A DNA stretch of 55,280 bases from the NCBI GenBank assembly GCA_003164785.1, contig PLUE01000067.1, positions 1 to 55,280 of the forward strand, written 5' to 3'. Position 1 is the stretch's first letter. Every line of letters begins with the position of its first letter. Below are positions 27,412 through 35,779 of the stretch, piece after piece. The notes below the pieces were generated by a model. The model had not been told where the DNA came from, ran no database searches, and saw nothing but the letters and a program-made list of their open reading frames with translations. The position numbers and the translations under genes are program-made. Source of the stretch: Gammaproteobacteria bacterium (GTDB taxonomy: Bacteria; Pseudomonadota; Gammaproteobacteria; Steroidobacterales; Steroidobacteraceae).

Positions 27412-27552
27412 CGATGTCTCCCAGCCTTGCAGCTGGCGAAGATCATCCCCAGCACGCAAGTGGCTGCGCTCATTGGCGTGCTGGCCGGCACGCTGTTCAA
27501 TTTCGTGTCGAGCCGATTCATCGTTTTTCGATCCAAGCACGTCAAACCCTGA
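27412..27552 (+). pseudogene. C-terminal fragment of a GtrA-like membrane protein
   Basis: The frame after the stop at 27409-27411 reads, near its end, VAALIGVLAGTLFNFVSSRFIVFR followed by SKHVKP and stop. NFxxSRxxVFR is the C-terminal signature of GtrA-type flippases that move lipid-linked sugars. Only about 42 of some 130 residues remain and there is no start codon. With the acyltransferase remnant 2 kb upstream, it suggests loss of a polysaccharide-modification locus. Confidence 0.7.
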
Positions 27553-27640
27553 CCGGTTCGCCATTTTCCAAGGGCCCCTTGGGCTATTATGGGCCGGCCC
27601 GGCACCCAACCGCGTCGGAATGTACGATTCTGGTCCGCTA

Positions 27641-27668
27641 CCCCCCTCGAGAGTGGTACCGTGGGGGG
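27641..27668 (+). promoter_or_regulatory. Hairpin before the small hypothetical gene
   Basis: CCCCCC at 27641-27646 can pair with GGGGGG at 27663-27668 around a 16-nt loop containing GGTACC. It stands just upstream of the ribosome site of the next gene. Its role (5-prime stabiliser or end of upstream transcripts) is unknown. Confidence 0.35.
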
Positions 27669-27684
27669 CTAACAGGAGATGCGC

Positions 27685-28014
27685 GTGAACCAATTCAAAC
27701 CCAGCCCCTCGTCGGGACGACCCATTTCACCGCCCGGCGATGATCCGATGATGGATTTTCGGGCGCGCCTGGTGCATCAGCAGGCGGAAGCTGCGGAGCG
27801 CCGCCGGCTCGACTTGGCCGAACAGTCATCGCGGCTAAAGACGGCCGAGGAGCGGATCCGGATCTGGGAGCGCATTCACGAGGTCAACCTGCCGCGCGAT
27901 TCCGCCCATAACCTGGTCGAGATCATCGCCGCGAACACCGGTTTGACCGATGCCGATGTGCGCGACGAACAGCAGCGCCGCGCCGCCGTCCGCGCCGCCG
28001 CCACCGCCGTCTAG
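27685..28014 (+). CDS. Small hypothetical protein, charged helical
   Basis: About 109 residues with no family I recognise. After a Pro/Ser-rich start, residues 25-60 form a strongly charged amphipathic helix (RLVHQQAEAAERRRLDLAEQS). A compact C-terminal part (WERIHEVNLPRDSAHNLVEIIAANTGLTDADV) looks like a small helical domain ending in an Ala/Arg tail. AGGAG at 27674-27678 touches ATG 27679 directly, so GTG 27685, 6 bases further on, is the better start. The stop codon lies in a CTAG that is also the stop of the convergent cysNC. It is probably a real gene because of its ribosome site and uniform composition. Confidence 0.6.
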   Translation: MNQFKPSPSSGRPISPPGDDPMMDFRARLVHQQAEAAERRRLDLAEQSSRLKTAEERIRIWERIHEVNLPRDSAHNLVEIIAANTGLTDADVRDEQQRRAAVRAAATAV

Positions 28015-29960
28015 ATATCCCAGCTGGAATCGCCGCGGCCTGCGAGGCCGTCGATGATTCCAGCCCTTCGCAGGTGATCGATCACCTGCGATGCCGCCGC
28101 CTCCGGCTCCAACAATGCCGTGTCCAGCCGGATTTCGGGGGTTTCCGGGGCCTCATAAGGCGAATCGATGCCGGTGAAATTCTTCAGCTCGCCACGACGC
28201 GCCTTCTTGTAAAGACCCTTCACGTCCCGCGCTTCCGCCGCCTGCAAGGACGTGTCGACGAACACTTCGAAGAACTCGCCCTCCTGAACCAAGCCCCGCG
28301 CCATGCGCCGCTCCGAGCGGAAGGGCGAAATGAACGACACCAGCACGATGAGACCGGCATCGACCATGAGTCGCGCCACTTCCGCGACACGCCGGATGTT
28401 TTCGACCCGGTCCTCATCGGTGAAGCCCAGATCCTTGTTGAGCCCGTGCCGCACGTTGTCGCCGTCCAGCAGATACGTATGGCGGCCGTCGGCGAACAAC
28501 CGCTTCTCGACCAGATTCGCGATGGTCGATTTCCCCGCGCCCGACAAACCCGTAAACCACAATATGCACGGCTTTTGGTGGCTCAGCTGTGCTCGCGCGG
28601 TCTTGTTCACGTCCAACGCCTGCCAATGCACGTTCTGCGACCGACGCAGGGCGAAGTGAAGCAAGCCCGCACCCACGGTGTTGTTGGTCAAGCGATCGAT
28701 CAAAATGAATCCCCCGAGCACCCGGCTGTCCTTGTAGGGCTCGAAGGCGACGGCACCGCTGAGCTCGATTCCGCACACGCCGATGTCGTTGAGCTCGAGT
28801 TTCTTCGCCGCGAGATGCTCCAGCGTATTCACATTGACCCGGTACTTGATCGGCGCCACGGTGGCGGTCACGGTCTTGGTGCCGATCTTCAGCAGGTAGG
28901 CACGACCCTGCAGCAGCGGCTCATCGTGCATCCAGACGATGGTGGCCTCGAATTGATTGGCCACCGCGGGCGGCGCATCCGCGGCACTCAACACGTCGCC
29001 ACGGCTGACATCGATTTCATCCGCCAAGGTCAGCGTCACCGACTGCGCGGCGACCGCCTGTTCCACGTCGACATCGCCGACCAGAATCCTGGACACCGCA
29101 CTGCGGCGCCCCGAGGGCAGCACACGCACCGCATCACCGCGGCGGATGCTGCCGCTCGCGATCATTCCTGCAAACCCGCGAAACTCGGCATTCGGACGGT
29201 TGACCCATTGCACCGGCATGCGAAACGGAGCGCCGGCCGACTCGTCCGCCAACGGCACGGTCTCCAAATGCTCCAAAAGCGCCGGGCCTGAGTACCAGGG
29301 TGTGCGCGTGCTGCGCGCAACCACATTGTCGCCCGCCACCGCCGAGACCGGAATGCAGGTGATCGACTCCAGATTGATCTGCCGGGCGAACTCGCGGTAC
29401 GCGGCTTCGATGGCGGCGAACGCCTCCTGCGAGTAATCGACCAGATCCATCTTGTTGACGGCGACGACCACGTGCCGTATGCCGAGCAACGCGACCAGGT
29501 AGCTGTGGCGCCGGGTCTGGGTGAGCACGCCTTTGCGCGCATCGATCAAGATCACGGCGAGATCCGCGGTGGATGCCCCCGTGACCATGTTGCGTGTGTA
29601 CTGCTCGTGGCCAGGCGTGTCCGCGACGATGAACTTGCGCTTGTCCGTGGAGAAGAACCGATAAGCCACGTCGATCGTGATTCCCTGCTCACGCTCGGCG
29701 GCCAGGCCGTCCACCACCAAGGCGTAATCCAGCTCCCCTCCGCGCGTGCCGACTCTCTTCGAATCGTCCTCCAACGTTTCCAACTGATCCTCGAAGATCA
29801 TCTTCGATTCATGCAGGAGCCGCCCGATCAGCGAGGACTTGCCATCATCCACCGATCCACAGGTGATGAACCGCAGCAGTCCCTTGTGCGCGTGGGCGGC
29901 GAGATACTCTTCGATGTCGCCGGGCGTGGAGGTCGCGCTGATGGGAGTGCTCGAAGGCAT
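28011..29960 (-). CDS. cysNC: Bifunctional sulfate adenylyltransferase GTPase subunit / APS kinase
   Basis: A 649-residue fusion. Residues about 20-440 are CysN, an EF-Tu-like GTPase that drives ATP sulfurylase: P-loop GSVDDGKSS, DTPGHEQ, NKMD. Residues about 455-640 are CysC, which phosphorylates APS to PAPS: P-loop FTGLSGAGKST, LLDGDNVRHGLN and FTGIDSPYEAPE. Together with CysD it makes APS and PAPS for cysteine synthesis or sulfation. It overlaps cysD by 1 bp (TGATG). It is the last gene of the eight-gene leftward run. Its stop codon shares the tetranucleotide CTAG with the convergent hypothetical gene. Confidence 0.96.
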   Translation of the reverse strand: MPSSTPISATSTPGDIEEYLAAHAHKGLLRFITCGSVDDGKSSLIGRLLHESKMIFEDQLETLEDDSKRVGTRGGELDYALVVDGLAAEREQGITIDVAYRFFSTDKRKFIVADTPGHEQYTRNMVTGASTADLAVILIDARKGVLTQTRRHSYLVALLGIRHVVVAVNKMDLVDYSQEAFAAIEAAYREFARQINLESITCIPVSAVAGDNVVARSTRTPWYSGPALLEHLETVPLADESAGAPFRMPVQWVNRPNAEFRGFAGMIASGSIRRGDAVRVLPSGRRSAVSRILVGDVDVEQAVAAQSVTLTLADEIDVSRGDVLSAADAPPAVANQFEATIVWMHDEPLLQGRAYLLKIGTKTVTATVAPIKYRVNVNTLEHLAAKKLELNDIGVCGIELSGAVAFEPYKDSRVLGGFILIDRLTNNTVGAGLLHFALRRSQNVHWQALDVNKTARAQLSHQKPCILWFTGLSGAGKSTIANLVEKRLFADGRHTYLLDGDNVRHGLNKDLGFTDEDRVENIRRVAEVARLMVDAGLIVLVSFISPFRSERRMARGLVQEGEFFEVFVDTSLQAAEARDVKGLYKKARRGELKNFTGIDSPYEAPETPEIRLDTALLEPEAAASQVIDHLRRAGIIDGLAGRGDSSWDI

Positions 29961-30859
29961 CAGAAGTAACCCTCCTGCTTTTTCTTCTCCATGGACGCGG
30001 CCCCTTCCTGGTCCACCATTCGACCCTGGCGCTCCGATCCCCGGGCGAGCAGCATTTCGCGTATCACCAGCGGCAGTGTATCGGCGTTGCTCAGCGTGGC
30101 ACCGGTCAAGGGATAGTCGCCCAGCGTTCGAAATCTCACGTTCAGGGTCTCGATGCGATCGTCCTTGGAGATGGGCAGGCGGTCGTCATCGACCATGATG
30201 AGTTGTCCGGAGCGGCGCACCATGGGACGCGGCTTCGCGAAGTACAACGGCACGATGGGCACGTTTTGCACGTGGATGTACTGCCAGACGTCGAGCTCGG
30301 TCCAATTCGACAGGGGGAACACGCGGATGCTTTCGCCCGCGTTCTTGCGCGTGTTGTACAACTGCCAAAGCTCGGGCCGCTGGTTCTTCGGGTCCCAACG
30401 ATGCTGCGCCGAACGGAACGAAAAGACGCGCTCCTTCGCGCGGCTCTTCTCCTCGTCCCGGCGGCCGCCGCCGAATGCCGCATCGAAGCCATGGTGGTCG
30501 AGCGCCTGCCGCAACGCCTGGGTCAACATCATGTCGGAATAGGCCGCGCCGTGGGACCAGGGCAACACCCCGGCACGCACGCCCTCTTGGTTGGTGTGCA
30601 CCAGCAACTCCAGGCCATGGCGCTTGGCCGTGACGTCGCGAAACTCCAGCATCTCGCGAAAATCCCAGCCGGTCGCGATCTGCAGCAGCGGGAACGGCGG
30701 CTTCGCGGGGGCGAACGCCTTGAGCGCCAGATGCAGCATCACCGAGCTGTCCTTGCCGATCGAATACAGCATCACCGGCTTCTCGCATTCCGCGACGACC
30801 TCGCGAAAAATGTGGATGCTCTCGGCTTCGAGCCGCTGCAGATAATCGAGGCGGGACAT
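29960..30859 (-). CDS. cysD: Sulfate adenylyltransferase small subunit
   Basis: A 299-residue PP-loop protein that forms APS from ATP and sulfate. The N-terminus LEAESIHIFREVVAECEKPVMLYSIGKDSSVMLHLALKAF contains the SGGKDS-like PP-loop. AFGGGRRDEEKSRAKERVFSFR and NWTELDVWQYI are conserved in CysD. It partners CysN, fused in the next gene, whose GTPase activity couples to the reaction. It begins directly after scoB without a gap (scoB stop at 30860-30862, cysD ATG ending at 30859), so it is in the same transcript. Confidence 0.96.
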   Translation of the reverse strand: MSRLDYLQRLEAESIHIFREVVAECEKPVMLYSIGKDSSVMLHLALKAFAPAKPPFPLLQIATGWDFREMLEFRDVTAKRHGLELLVHTNQEGVRAGVLPWSHGAAYSDMMLTQALRQALDHHGFDAAFGGGRRDEEKSRAKERVFSFRSAQHRWDPKNQRPELWQLYNTRKNAGESIRVFPLSNWTELDVWQYIHVQNVPIVPLYFAKPRPMVRRSGQLIMVDDDRLPISKDDRIETLNVRFRTLGDYPLTGATLSNADTLPLVIREMLLARGSERQGRMVDQEGAASMEKKKQEGYF

Positions 30860-31495
30860 TCAGGCCCGGTATTTCGCGGGCGTCTTGGCGCGAATATGCT
30901 CGGCCGTCACGCCCGGCGCCAGCTCGATCAGCTCGAACGGTTCATGGCGGGTGGCGCGTGAAAACACGGCAAGGTCGGTGATGACCATGTCCACACAATT
31001 CGTGCCCGTGAGAGGCAGCTCGCAGTTCGTCTTGAATTTCGGCTCGCCATCCTTGGACGTGTGATCCATGACGACCACGACGCGCTTCACGCCCGCCACC
31101 AGATCCATCGCGCCGCCCATGCCCTTGATCATTTTCCCGGGAATCATCCAGTTCGCGAGATCGCCGTTCTCGGACACCTCCATCGCGCCCAAGACGGCCA
31201 TGTCGATGTGGCCGCCGCGAATCATCGCAAAGCTGTCGGCCGACGAAAAATAAGAACTCATCGTCAACTCGCTGACGGTTTGTTTGCCGGCGTTGATGAG
31301 ATCGGCATCCTCCTCCCCCTCGAAGGGAAAGGGCCCGATCCCCAGCATGCCGTTCTCGGACTGCAGGACCACCTTCATGCCCGCAGGGATGTAATTCGCG
31401 ACCAGCGTCGGAATGCCGATGCCCAGGTTCACGTAGAACCCATCCTTGAGCTCGCGGGCCGCGCGCGCGGCCAGATCTTCACGTGACCACGGCAT
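30860..31495 (-). CDS. scoB: 3-oxoacid CoA-transferase subunit B
   Basis: A 211-residue beta subunit of a succinyl-CoA:3-ketoacid CoA-transferase. The catalytic Glu lies in VLQSENGMLGIGP, which forms the gamma-glutamyl-CoA thioester. GFYVNLGIGIPTLVANY and the GGAMDLVAGVKRVVVVMDHTSKDG block are diagnostic. With ScoA it activates acetoacetate or related acids using succinyl-CoA. It overlaps scoA by 17 bp and abuts cysD with no gap. The link to sulfate activation genes is unusual; metabolically it may simply reflect operon packing. Confidence 0.93.
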   Translation of the reverse strand: MPWSREDLAARAARELKDGFYVNLGIGIPTLVANYIPAGMKVVLQSENGMLGIGPFPFEGEEDADLINAGKQTVSELTMSSYFSSADSFAMIRGGHIDMAVLGAMEVSENGDLANWMIPGKMIKGMGGAMDLVAGVKRVVVVMDHTSKDGEPKFKTNCELPLTGTNCVDMVITDLAVFSRATRHEPFELIELAPGVTAEHIRAKTPAKYRA

Positions 31496-32219
31496 CGGAG
31501 CCCCCGCTGCGTTTGCGCGTCGTGCGCTTCTCGATGAGTTTCTCGTACGGGCTGCCGTTGATGATGCGATGCACGTAGATGCCGGGAGTATGGATGGCGT
31601 CGGGATGCAGCGTGCCGGGTTCGACCAGTTCCTCGACTTCCGCGACGGTGATGCGGCCCGCCGTCGCCATGTTCGGGTTGAAATTGCGCGCCGTCTTGCG
31701 GTAGATCAGATTCCCTTCGGTATCGCCCTTCCACGCCTTGACGAGGGACACGTCCGCGACGATTCCCTTCTCGAGAATATACGTCTCTCCGTCCACCACC
31801 CGCCACTCCTTGCCCTCGGCGACCAGCGTGCCGGCGCCGGTCTTGGTGAAAAACGCGTAGATGCCGGCGCCGCCCGCACGCACCCGCTCGGCCAACGTTC
31901 CCTGGGGATTGAACTCCAGCTCCAACTCGCCCGCCAGGTATTGACGCTCGAATTCCTTGTTCTCGCCGACATACGACGAGATCATCTTTTTGATCTGGCG
32001 GGTATGCAGCAACAACCCAAGCCCCGCACCATCGGTGCCGGCGTTGTTGGAGACCACGGTCAAGTCGCGCACACCCGAGTCCCGCAGCGCCGCGATCAGC
32101 TTGTCCGGCACGCCGCACAAACCAAAGCCGCCGCAACACAGCAACATGCCGTCTTTGACGACCCCGTCGAGCGCGCTGCGGGCGTCGGGAAACACTTTGG
32201 AACTCGTCGTCATGTTCAA
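31479..32219 (-). CDS. scoA: 3-oxoacid CoA-transferase subunit A
   Basis: A 246-residue alpha subunit. The conserved CoA-binding segment GMLLCCGGFGLCGVPDKLI, then NNAGTDGAGLGLLL, the GGAGIYAFFTKTGAGTLVAEGKE block and GNLIYRKTARNFNPNMATA all match bacterial ScoA. It works with ScoB in ketone-body or branched catabolism. Two in-frame ATG codons (MNM) open it; the second may be the true start. It follows folD after 62 bp on the same strand, so a weak internal promoter is possible. Confidence 0.93.
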   Translation of the reverse strand: MNMTTSSKVFPDARSALDGVVKDGMLLCCGGFGLCGVPDKLIAALRDSGVRDLTVVSNNAGTDGAGLGLLLHTRQIKKMISSYVGENKEFERQYLAGELELEFNPQGTLAERVRAGGAGIYAFFTKTGAGTLVAEGKEWRVVDGETYILEKGIVADVSLVKAWKGDTEGNLIYRKTARNFNPNMATAGRITVAEVEELVEPGTLHPDAIHTPGIYVHRIINGSPYEKLIEKRTTRKRSGGSDAVVT

Positions 32220-32281
32220 CCGCTCGTCCTCTCCATCAGCGATGTCAGCGCGTCAGTATACTTCCGCGCCGTGATCGCGAG

Positions 32282-33136
32282 TTAGCTGCGCGCCACCGCG
32301 GCATCGAGGGTGTTGGACAGCAGCATGGCGATCGTCATGGGACCGATGCCGCCGGGAACGGGCGTGATCCACCCCGCGCGCTCGGCCGCCGCGTCGTATT
32401 CCACGTCGCCCACGAGCCGGCCCGCCGCGGTGCGATTGATGCCGACGTCGAACACGGCGGCTCCCGGGCGGATCCATTCGCCGCGCACCATGCCGGGCTT
32501 GCCCACCGCCGCCACCACGATCTCAGCGCGCTCGACTTCGGCCTGCAGGTCCCGAGTGCGGGTATGGCACACGGTGACCGTGGCGCCCGCCAGCATCAGT
32601 TCCAGGGCCATCGGCCGGCCGACGATGTTCGACGCGCCGACCACGGTGGCACGCAGCCCCTGCAGCGTGATGCCATATTCATGGGCCAGCCGAATCACCC
32701 CAAACGGCGTGCACGGGCGCAGGCGCGGGCGCTTTTGCGCGAGCAGTCCGGTGTTGTACGGGTGAAAGCCGTCGACATCCTTGGCCGGATCCACCAAATC
32801 CATGATTTCATTGGCGTCGAGGCCTTTGGGCAACGGCAATTGCACCAAGATCCCATCGACCAGCGGATCGGCGTTCAGGGCCTTCACCTGGGCCACCAGC
32901 GCCTCGCGGGAGACGCTGTCCGGCAGGTCGAAGGCAAAGGATTTGATGCCCGCCTCCTCGCACGCGAGTCGCTTGTTACGGACATACACGGCCGAAGCCG
33001 GGTCGGACCCGACTTTCACCACGGCCAGGCCTGGGGGCCGCCCGCGCGAACGGGCGAATTCCGCCGCGCGGGTCTTGACTTCCGCGCGCACGCGGGCTGC
33101 GACGGCCTTGCCGTCCAGCACAATTGCTTTTCCCAT
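32282..33136 (-). CDS. folD: Methylenetetrahydrofolate dehydrogenase / cyclohydrolase
   Basis: A 284-residue bifunctional enzyme interconverting methylene-, methenyl- and 10-formyl-tetrahydrofolate with NADP. The catalytic Lys lies in AVYVRNKRLACEEAGI. Signature LVDGILVQLPLPKGLD, KDVDGFHPYNTGLL, the nucleotide-binding VVGASNIVGRPMALELM and PVPGGIGPMTIAML are all present. Length is normal. It lies 4 bp after ahcY and so is co-transcribed with the SAM cycle genes. The link is functional because folate C1 units feed homocysteine remethylation. Confidence 0.97.
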   Translation of the reverse strand: MGKAIVLDGKAVAARVRAEVKTRAAEFARSRGRPPGLAVVKVGSDPASAVYVRNKRLACEEAGIKSFAFDLPDSVSREALVAQVKALNADPLVDGILVQLPLPKGLDANEIMDLVDPAKDVDGFHPYNTGLLAQKRPRLRPCTPFGVIRLAHEYGITLQGLRATVVGASNIVGRPMALELMLAGATVTVCHTRTRDLQAEVERAEIVVAAVGKPGMVRGEWIRPGAAVFDVGINRTAAGRLVGDVEYDAAAERAGWITPVPGGIGPMTIAMLLSNTLDAAVARS

Positions 33137-33140
33137 GCAG

Positions 33141-34553
33141 CTAGTACCGGTACTGATCGACTTTGTACGGGCCCTGCTTCGAGACCCCGATGTACTTCGC
33201 CTGCTCGTCCGTCAGCTCGGTGAGCATCGCGCCCAACTTGGACAGCTGCAGGCGGGCCACCTTCTCGTCGAGGTGTTTCGGCAACACGTAGACGCCGATC
33301 GGATACTTCGCGGTGTCCGCGAACAGCTCGATCTGCGCCAGCACCTGGTTCGCGAACGAGGAGCTCATGACATAGGACGGGTGCCCCGTGCCGCAACCCA
33401 GGTTCACCAGCCGGCCTTCGGCCAGCAGGATGATGCGCTTGCCGTCGGGAAATATGACGTGATCGACCTGCGGCTTGATGTTGTCCCACGGGTATTGCTT
33501 GAGCGCGGCCACTTCGATCTCGTTGTCGAAATGCCCGATGTTGCACACGATCGCCTGGTCCTTCATCGCCTTCATGTGCTCGAGCGTGATGACATGGTAG
33601 TTGCCGGTGGCCGAGACGAAGATGTCCGCCTTGTCCGCGGCATAATCCATGGTCACGACGCGGTAGCCTTCCATCGCCGCCTGCAACGCGCAGATCGGAT
33701 CGATCTCGGTCACCCATACCTGCGCCGACAGGGCGCGCAGCGCCTGCGCCGAGCCCTTGCCCACGTCGCCGTAGCCGACGACCAAGGCCACCTTGCCCGC
33801 GATCATGACGTCCGTGGCGCGCTTGATGGCGTCGACCAAGGACTCGCGGCAACCATACAGGTTGTCGAACTTGGACTTGGTGACCGAGTCGTTCACGTTG
33901 AACGCCGGGAAGGCCAATTGGCCGTCTTTGGCCATTTGATACAGACGCTTCACGCCCGTGGTGGTTTCCTCGGTGACGCCCTTGATCTTCGCCAAACGGG
34001 TCGAATACCACTTCGGATCCACCTTCAGCTTGGCCTTGATCGCTGCGAACAGCAGCGTCTCTTCCTCACTGCCCGGCTTGGAGATCACCGAGGCATCCTT
34101 CTCGGCGCGCGCACCCAGGTGCAGCAGCAACGTGGCATCGCCGCCGTCGTCCAAGATCATGTTCGAGTAGCCGCCGTCGGTCCATTCGAAGATGCGGTGG
34201 GTGTAATCCCAGTACTCGGCCAGAGATTCGCCCTTGATCGCGAACACCGGCGTGCCGCCTTCGGCGATCGCCGCGGCCGCATGGTCCTGGGTCGAATAGA
34301 TGTTGCACGAGGCCCAGCGGCACTCGGCGCCCAGCGCATTCAGCGTCTCGATCAGCACCGCGGTCTGGATCGTCATGTGCAGCGACCCGGTGATGCGCGC
34401 GCCCTTCAACGGCTGCTTCACGGCATATTCATGGCGGATGGCCATGAGTCCCGGCATTTCCGTTTCGGCGATCTTGATTTCCTTGCGGCCCCAGGCCGCA
34501 AGGCTCATGTCCTTGACCAGATAATCAGGCTGCGCTTTGACTTGTGCGTTCAT
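33141..34553 (-). CDS. ahcY: S-adenosylhomocysteine hydrolase
   Basis: A 470-residue NAD-dependent enzyme that splits SAH into homocysteine and adenosine, removing the inhibitor of methyltransferases. Visible are the substrate-binding HMTIQTAVLIETL and NIYSTQDHAAAAIA, NVNDSVTKSKFDN with the catalytic Lys/Asp, the NAD fold VVGYGDVGKGSAQAL, and the C-terminal KVDQYRY whose Lys and Tyr complete the neighbouring subunit's NAD site. The start is ATG 34553, with AAGGAG upstream; the longer frame beginning at TTG overlaps metK and is not conserved. It stands between metK (43-bp gap) and folD (4-bp gap). Confidence 0.97.
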   Translation of the reverse strand: MNAQVKAQPDYLVKDMSLAAWGRKEIKIAETEMPGLMAIRHEYAVKQPLKGARITGSLHMTIQTAVLIETLNALGAECRWASCNIYSTQDHAAAAIAEGGTPVFAIKGESLAEYWDYTHRIFEWTDGGYSNMILDDGGDATLLLHLGARAEKDASVISKPGSEEETLLFAAIKAKLKVDPKWYSTRLAKIKGVTEETTTGVKRLYQMAKDGQLAFPAFNVNDSVTKSKFDNLYGCRESLVDAIKRATDVMIAGKVALVVGYGDVGKGSAQALRALSAQVWVTEIDPICALQAAMEGYRVVTMDYAADKADIFVSATGNYHVITLEHMKAMKDQAIVCNIGHFDNEIEVAALKQYPWDNIKPQVDHVIFPDGKRIILLAEGRLVNLGCGTGHPSYVMSSSFANQVLAQIELFADTAKYPIGVYVLPKHLDEKVARLQLSKLGAMLTELTDEQAKYIGVSKQGPYKVDQYRY

Positions 34554-34596
34554 AAATTGACTCCTTGGGAATTGGGCTTCGATGGCGAGACGGCGC

Positions 34597-35769
34597 CTAG
34601 GCGGCGCGCGTCGCCTTGAGTTCCGACGCGAGCATCGCGGCCTTGTCGGTTCGCTCCCAGGTGAACTCGGCTTCCTTGCGGCCAAAATGGCCGTAAGCGG
34701 CTGTTCTTTGATAGATCGGACGCGCCAGATCCAGCATCTCGCGCAAACCGAACGGCGTGAGATCGAAATGGGCCCGCACGATCTGGGTCAGGCGCTGATC
34801 CGACAGCTTGCCCGTACCGAAGGTCTCCACCATGATCGAGGTGGGTTCGGCAACGCCGATGGCATACGACACCTGCACCTCGCAGCGATCCGCCAAACCG
34901 GCCGCCACGATGTTCTTGGCCACATAGCGCGCCGCATAGGCGGCCGAGCGATCGACCTTCGAGGGATCCTTGCCGGAAAAGGCACCGCCGCCATGCCGGG
35001 CAAAACCGCCGTAGGTGTCGACGATGATCTTCCGGCCCGTCAGGCCGCAGTCGCCCACCGGACCGCCGATCACGAACCGGCCGGTCGGATTGATGTGGTA
35101 CTTGGTGCCCTTGTCGATCCATTTCTTCGGCAGAACCGGCTTCAAGATCTCTTCCATGACCGCTTCGCGCAGATGCTTGGTGCTGATGTCGTCCGAATGC
35201 TGAGTCGACAGCACGACGGCCTCGATGCCCACCGGCTTGTCGTTCTCGTAGCGCAGCGTGACCTGGCTCTTCGCGTCCGGCCGCAGCCAGGGCAGCTTGC
35301 CGCTCTTGCGCACCTTGGCCTGCTGCTTGACCAGGCGATGCGCCAGCGTGATGGGCGCCGGCATCAACACCTCGGTTTCGTTGCTGGCATAGCCGAACAT
35401 CAGGCCCTGATCGCCGGCACCCTGCTTGCGCTCGTCCTTGCGATCGACGCCCTGGGCGATGTCGGGCGATTGCTTGCCGATGATGTTGAGCACGCCGCAG
35501 CTCGCGCCGTCGAAGCCCATGTCGGAGTGGTCGTAGCCGATGTCGAGGACGGTCTTGCGCACCAGCGCCTCGACATCCACCCAGGCACTCGTGGTTATTT
35601 CGCCGGCAACGATCACCACCCCGGTCTTCACCATCGTTTCACAGGCCACCCGGCCGAGCGGATCGAGGGTCAGGATCGCGTCCAACATCGCGTCCGAAAT
35701 CTGGTCTGCAACCTTGTCGGGATGCCCTTCCGAAACCGATTCGGACGTGAAAGAGAAGCTCTTGCTCAT
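34597..35769 (-). CDS. metK: S-adenosylmethionine synthetase
   Basis: A 390-residue enzyme making SAM from methionine and ATP. It contains FTSESVSEGHPDKVADQISDA at the N-terminus, the GAGDQGLMFGYA hexapeptide region, the P-loop-like GGGAFSGKDPSKVDRSAAY, and a C-terminal REAEFTWE-type block (RKEAEFTWERTDKA). ATG 35769 is the start; the longer frame overlaps the kinase gene. It follows the adenosine-kinase-like gene by 10 bp and precedes ahcY by 43 bp, giving synthesis and recycling of SAM in one transcript. Confidence 0.97.
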   Translation of the reverse strand: MSKSFSFTSESVSEGHPDKVADQISDAMLDAILTLDPLGRVACETMVKTGVVIVAGEITTSAWVDVEALVRKTVLDIGYDHSDMGFDGASCGVLNIIGKQSPDIAQGVDRKDERKQGAGDQGLMFGYASNETEVLMPAPITLAHRLVKQQAKVRKSGKLPWLRPDAKSQVTLRYENDKPVGIEAVVLSTQHSDDISTKHLREAVMEEILKPVLPKKWIDKGTKYHINPTGRFVIGGPVGDCGLTGRKIIVDTYGGFARHGGGAFSGKDPSKVDRSAAYAARYVAKNIVAAGLADRCEVQVSYAIGVAEPTSIMVETFGTGKLSDQRLTQIVRAHFDLTPFGLREMLDLARPIYQRTAAYGHFGRKEAEFTWERTDKAAMLASELKATRAA

Positions 35770-35779
35770 GTATGGATCC

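Noticed and set aside
28074..29291. 405-codon rightward frame opposite cysNC
   Set aside because: Arg/His-rich antisense shadow of cysNC with no recognisable domain.
32781..34619. 612-codon rightward frame opposite folD and ahcY
   Set aside because: Shadow frame; His/Arg-rich with no domain, opposite two certain enzymes.
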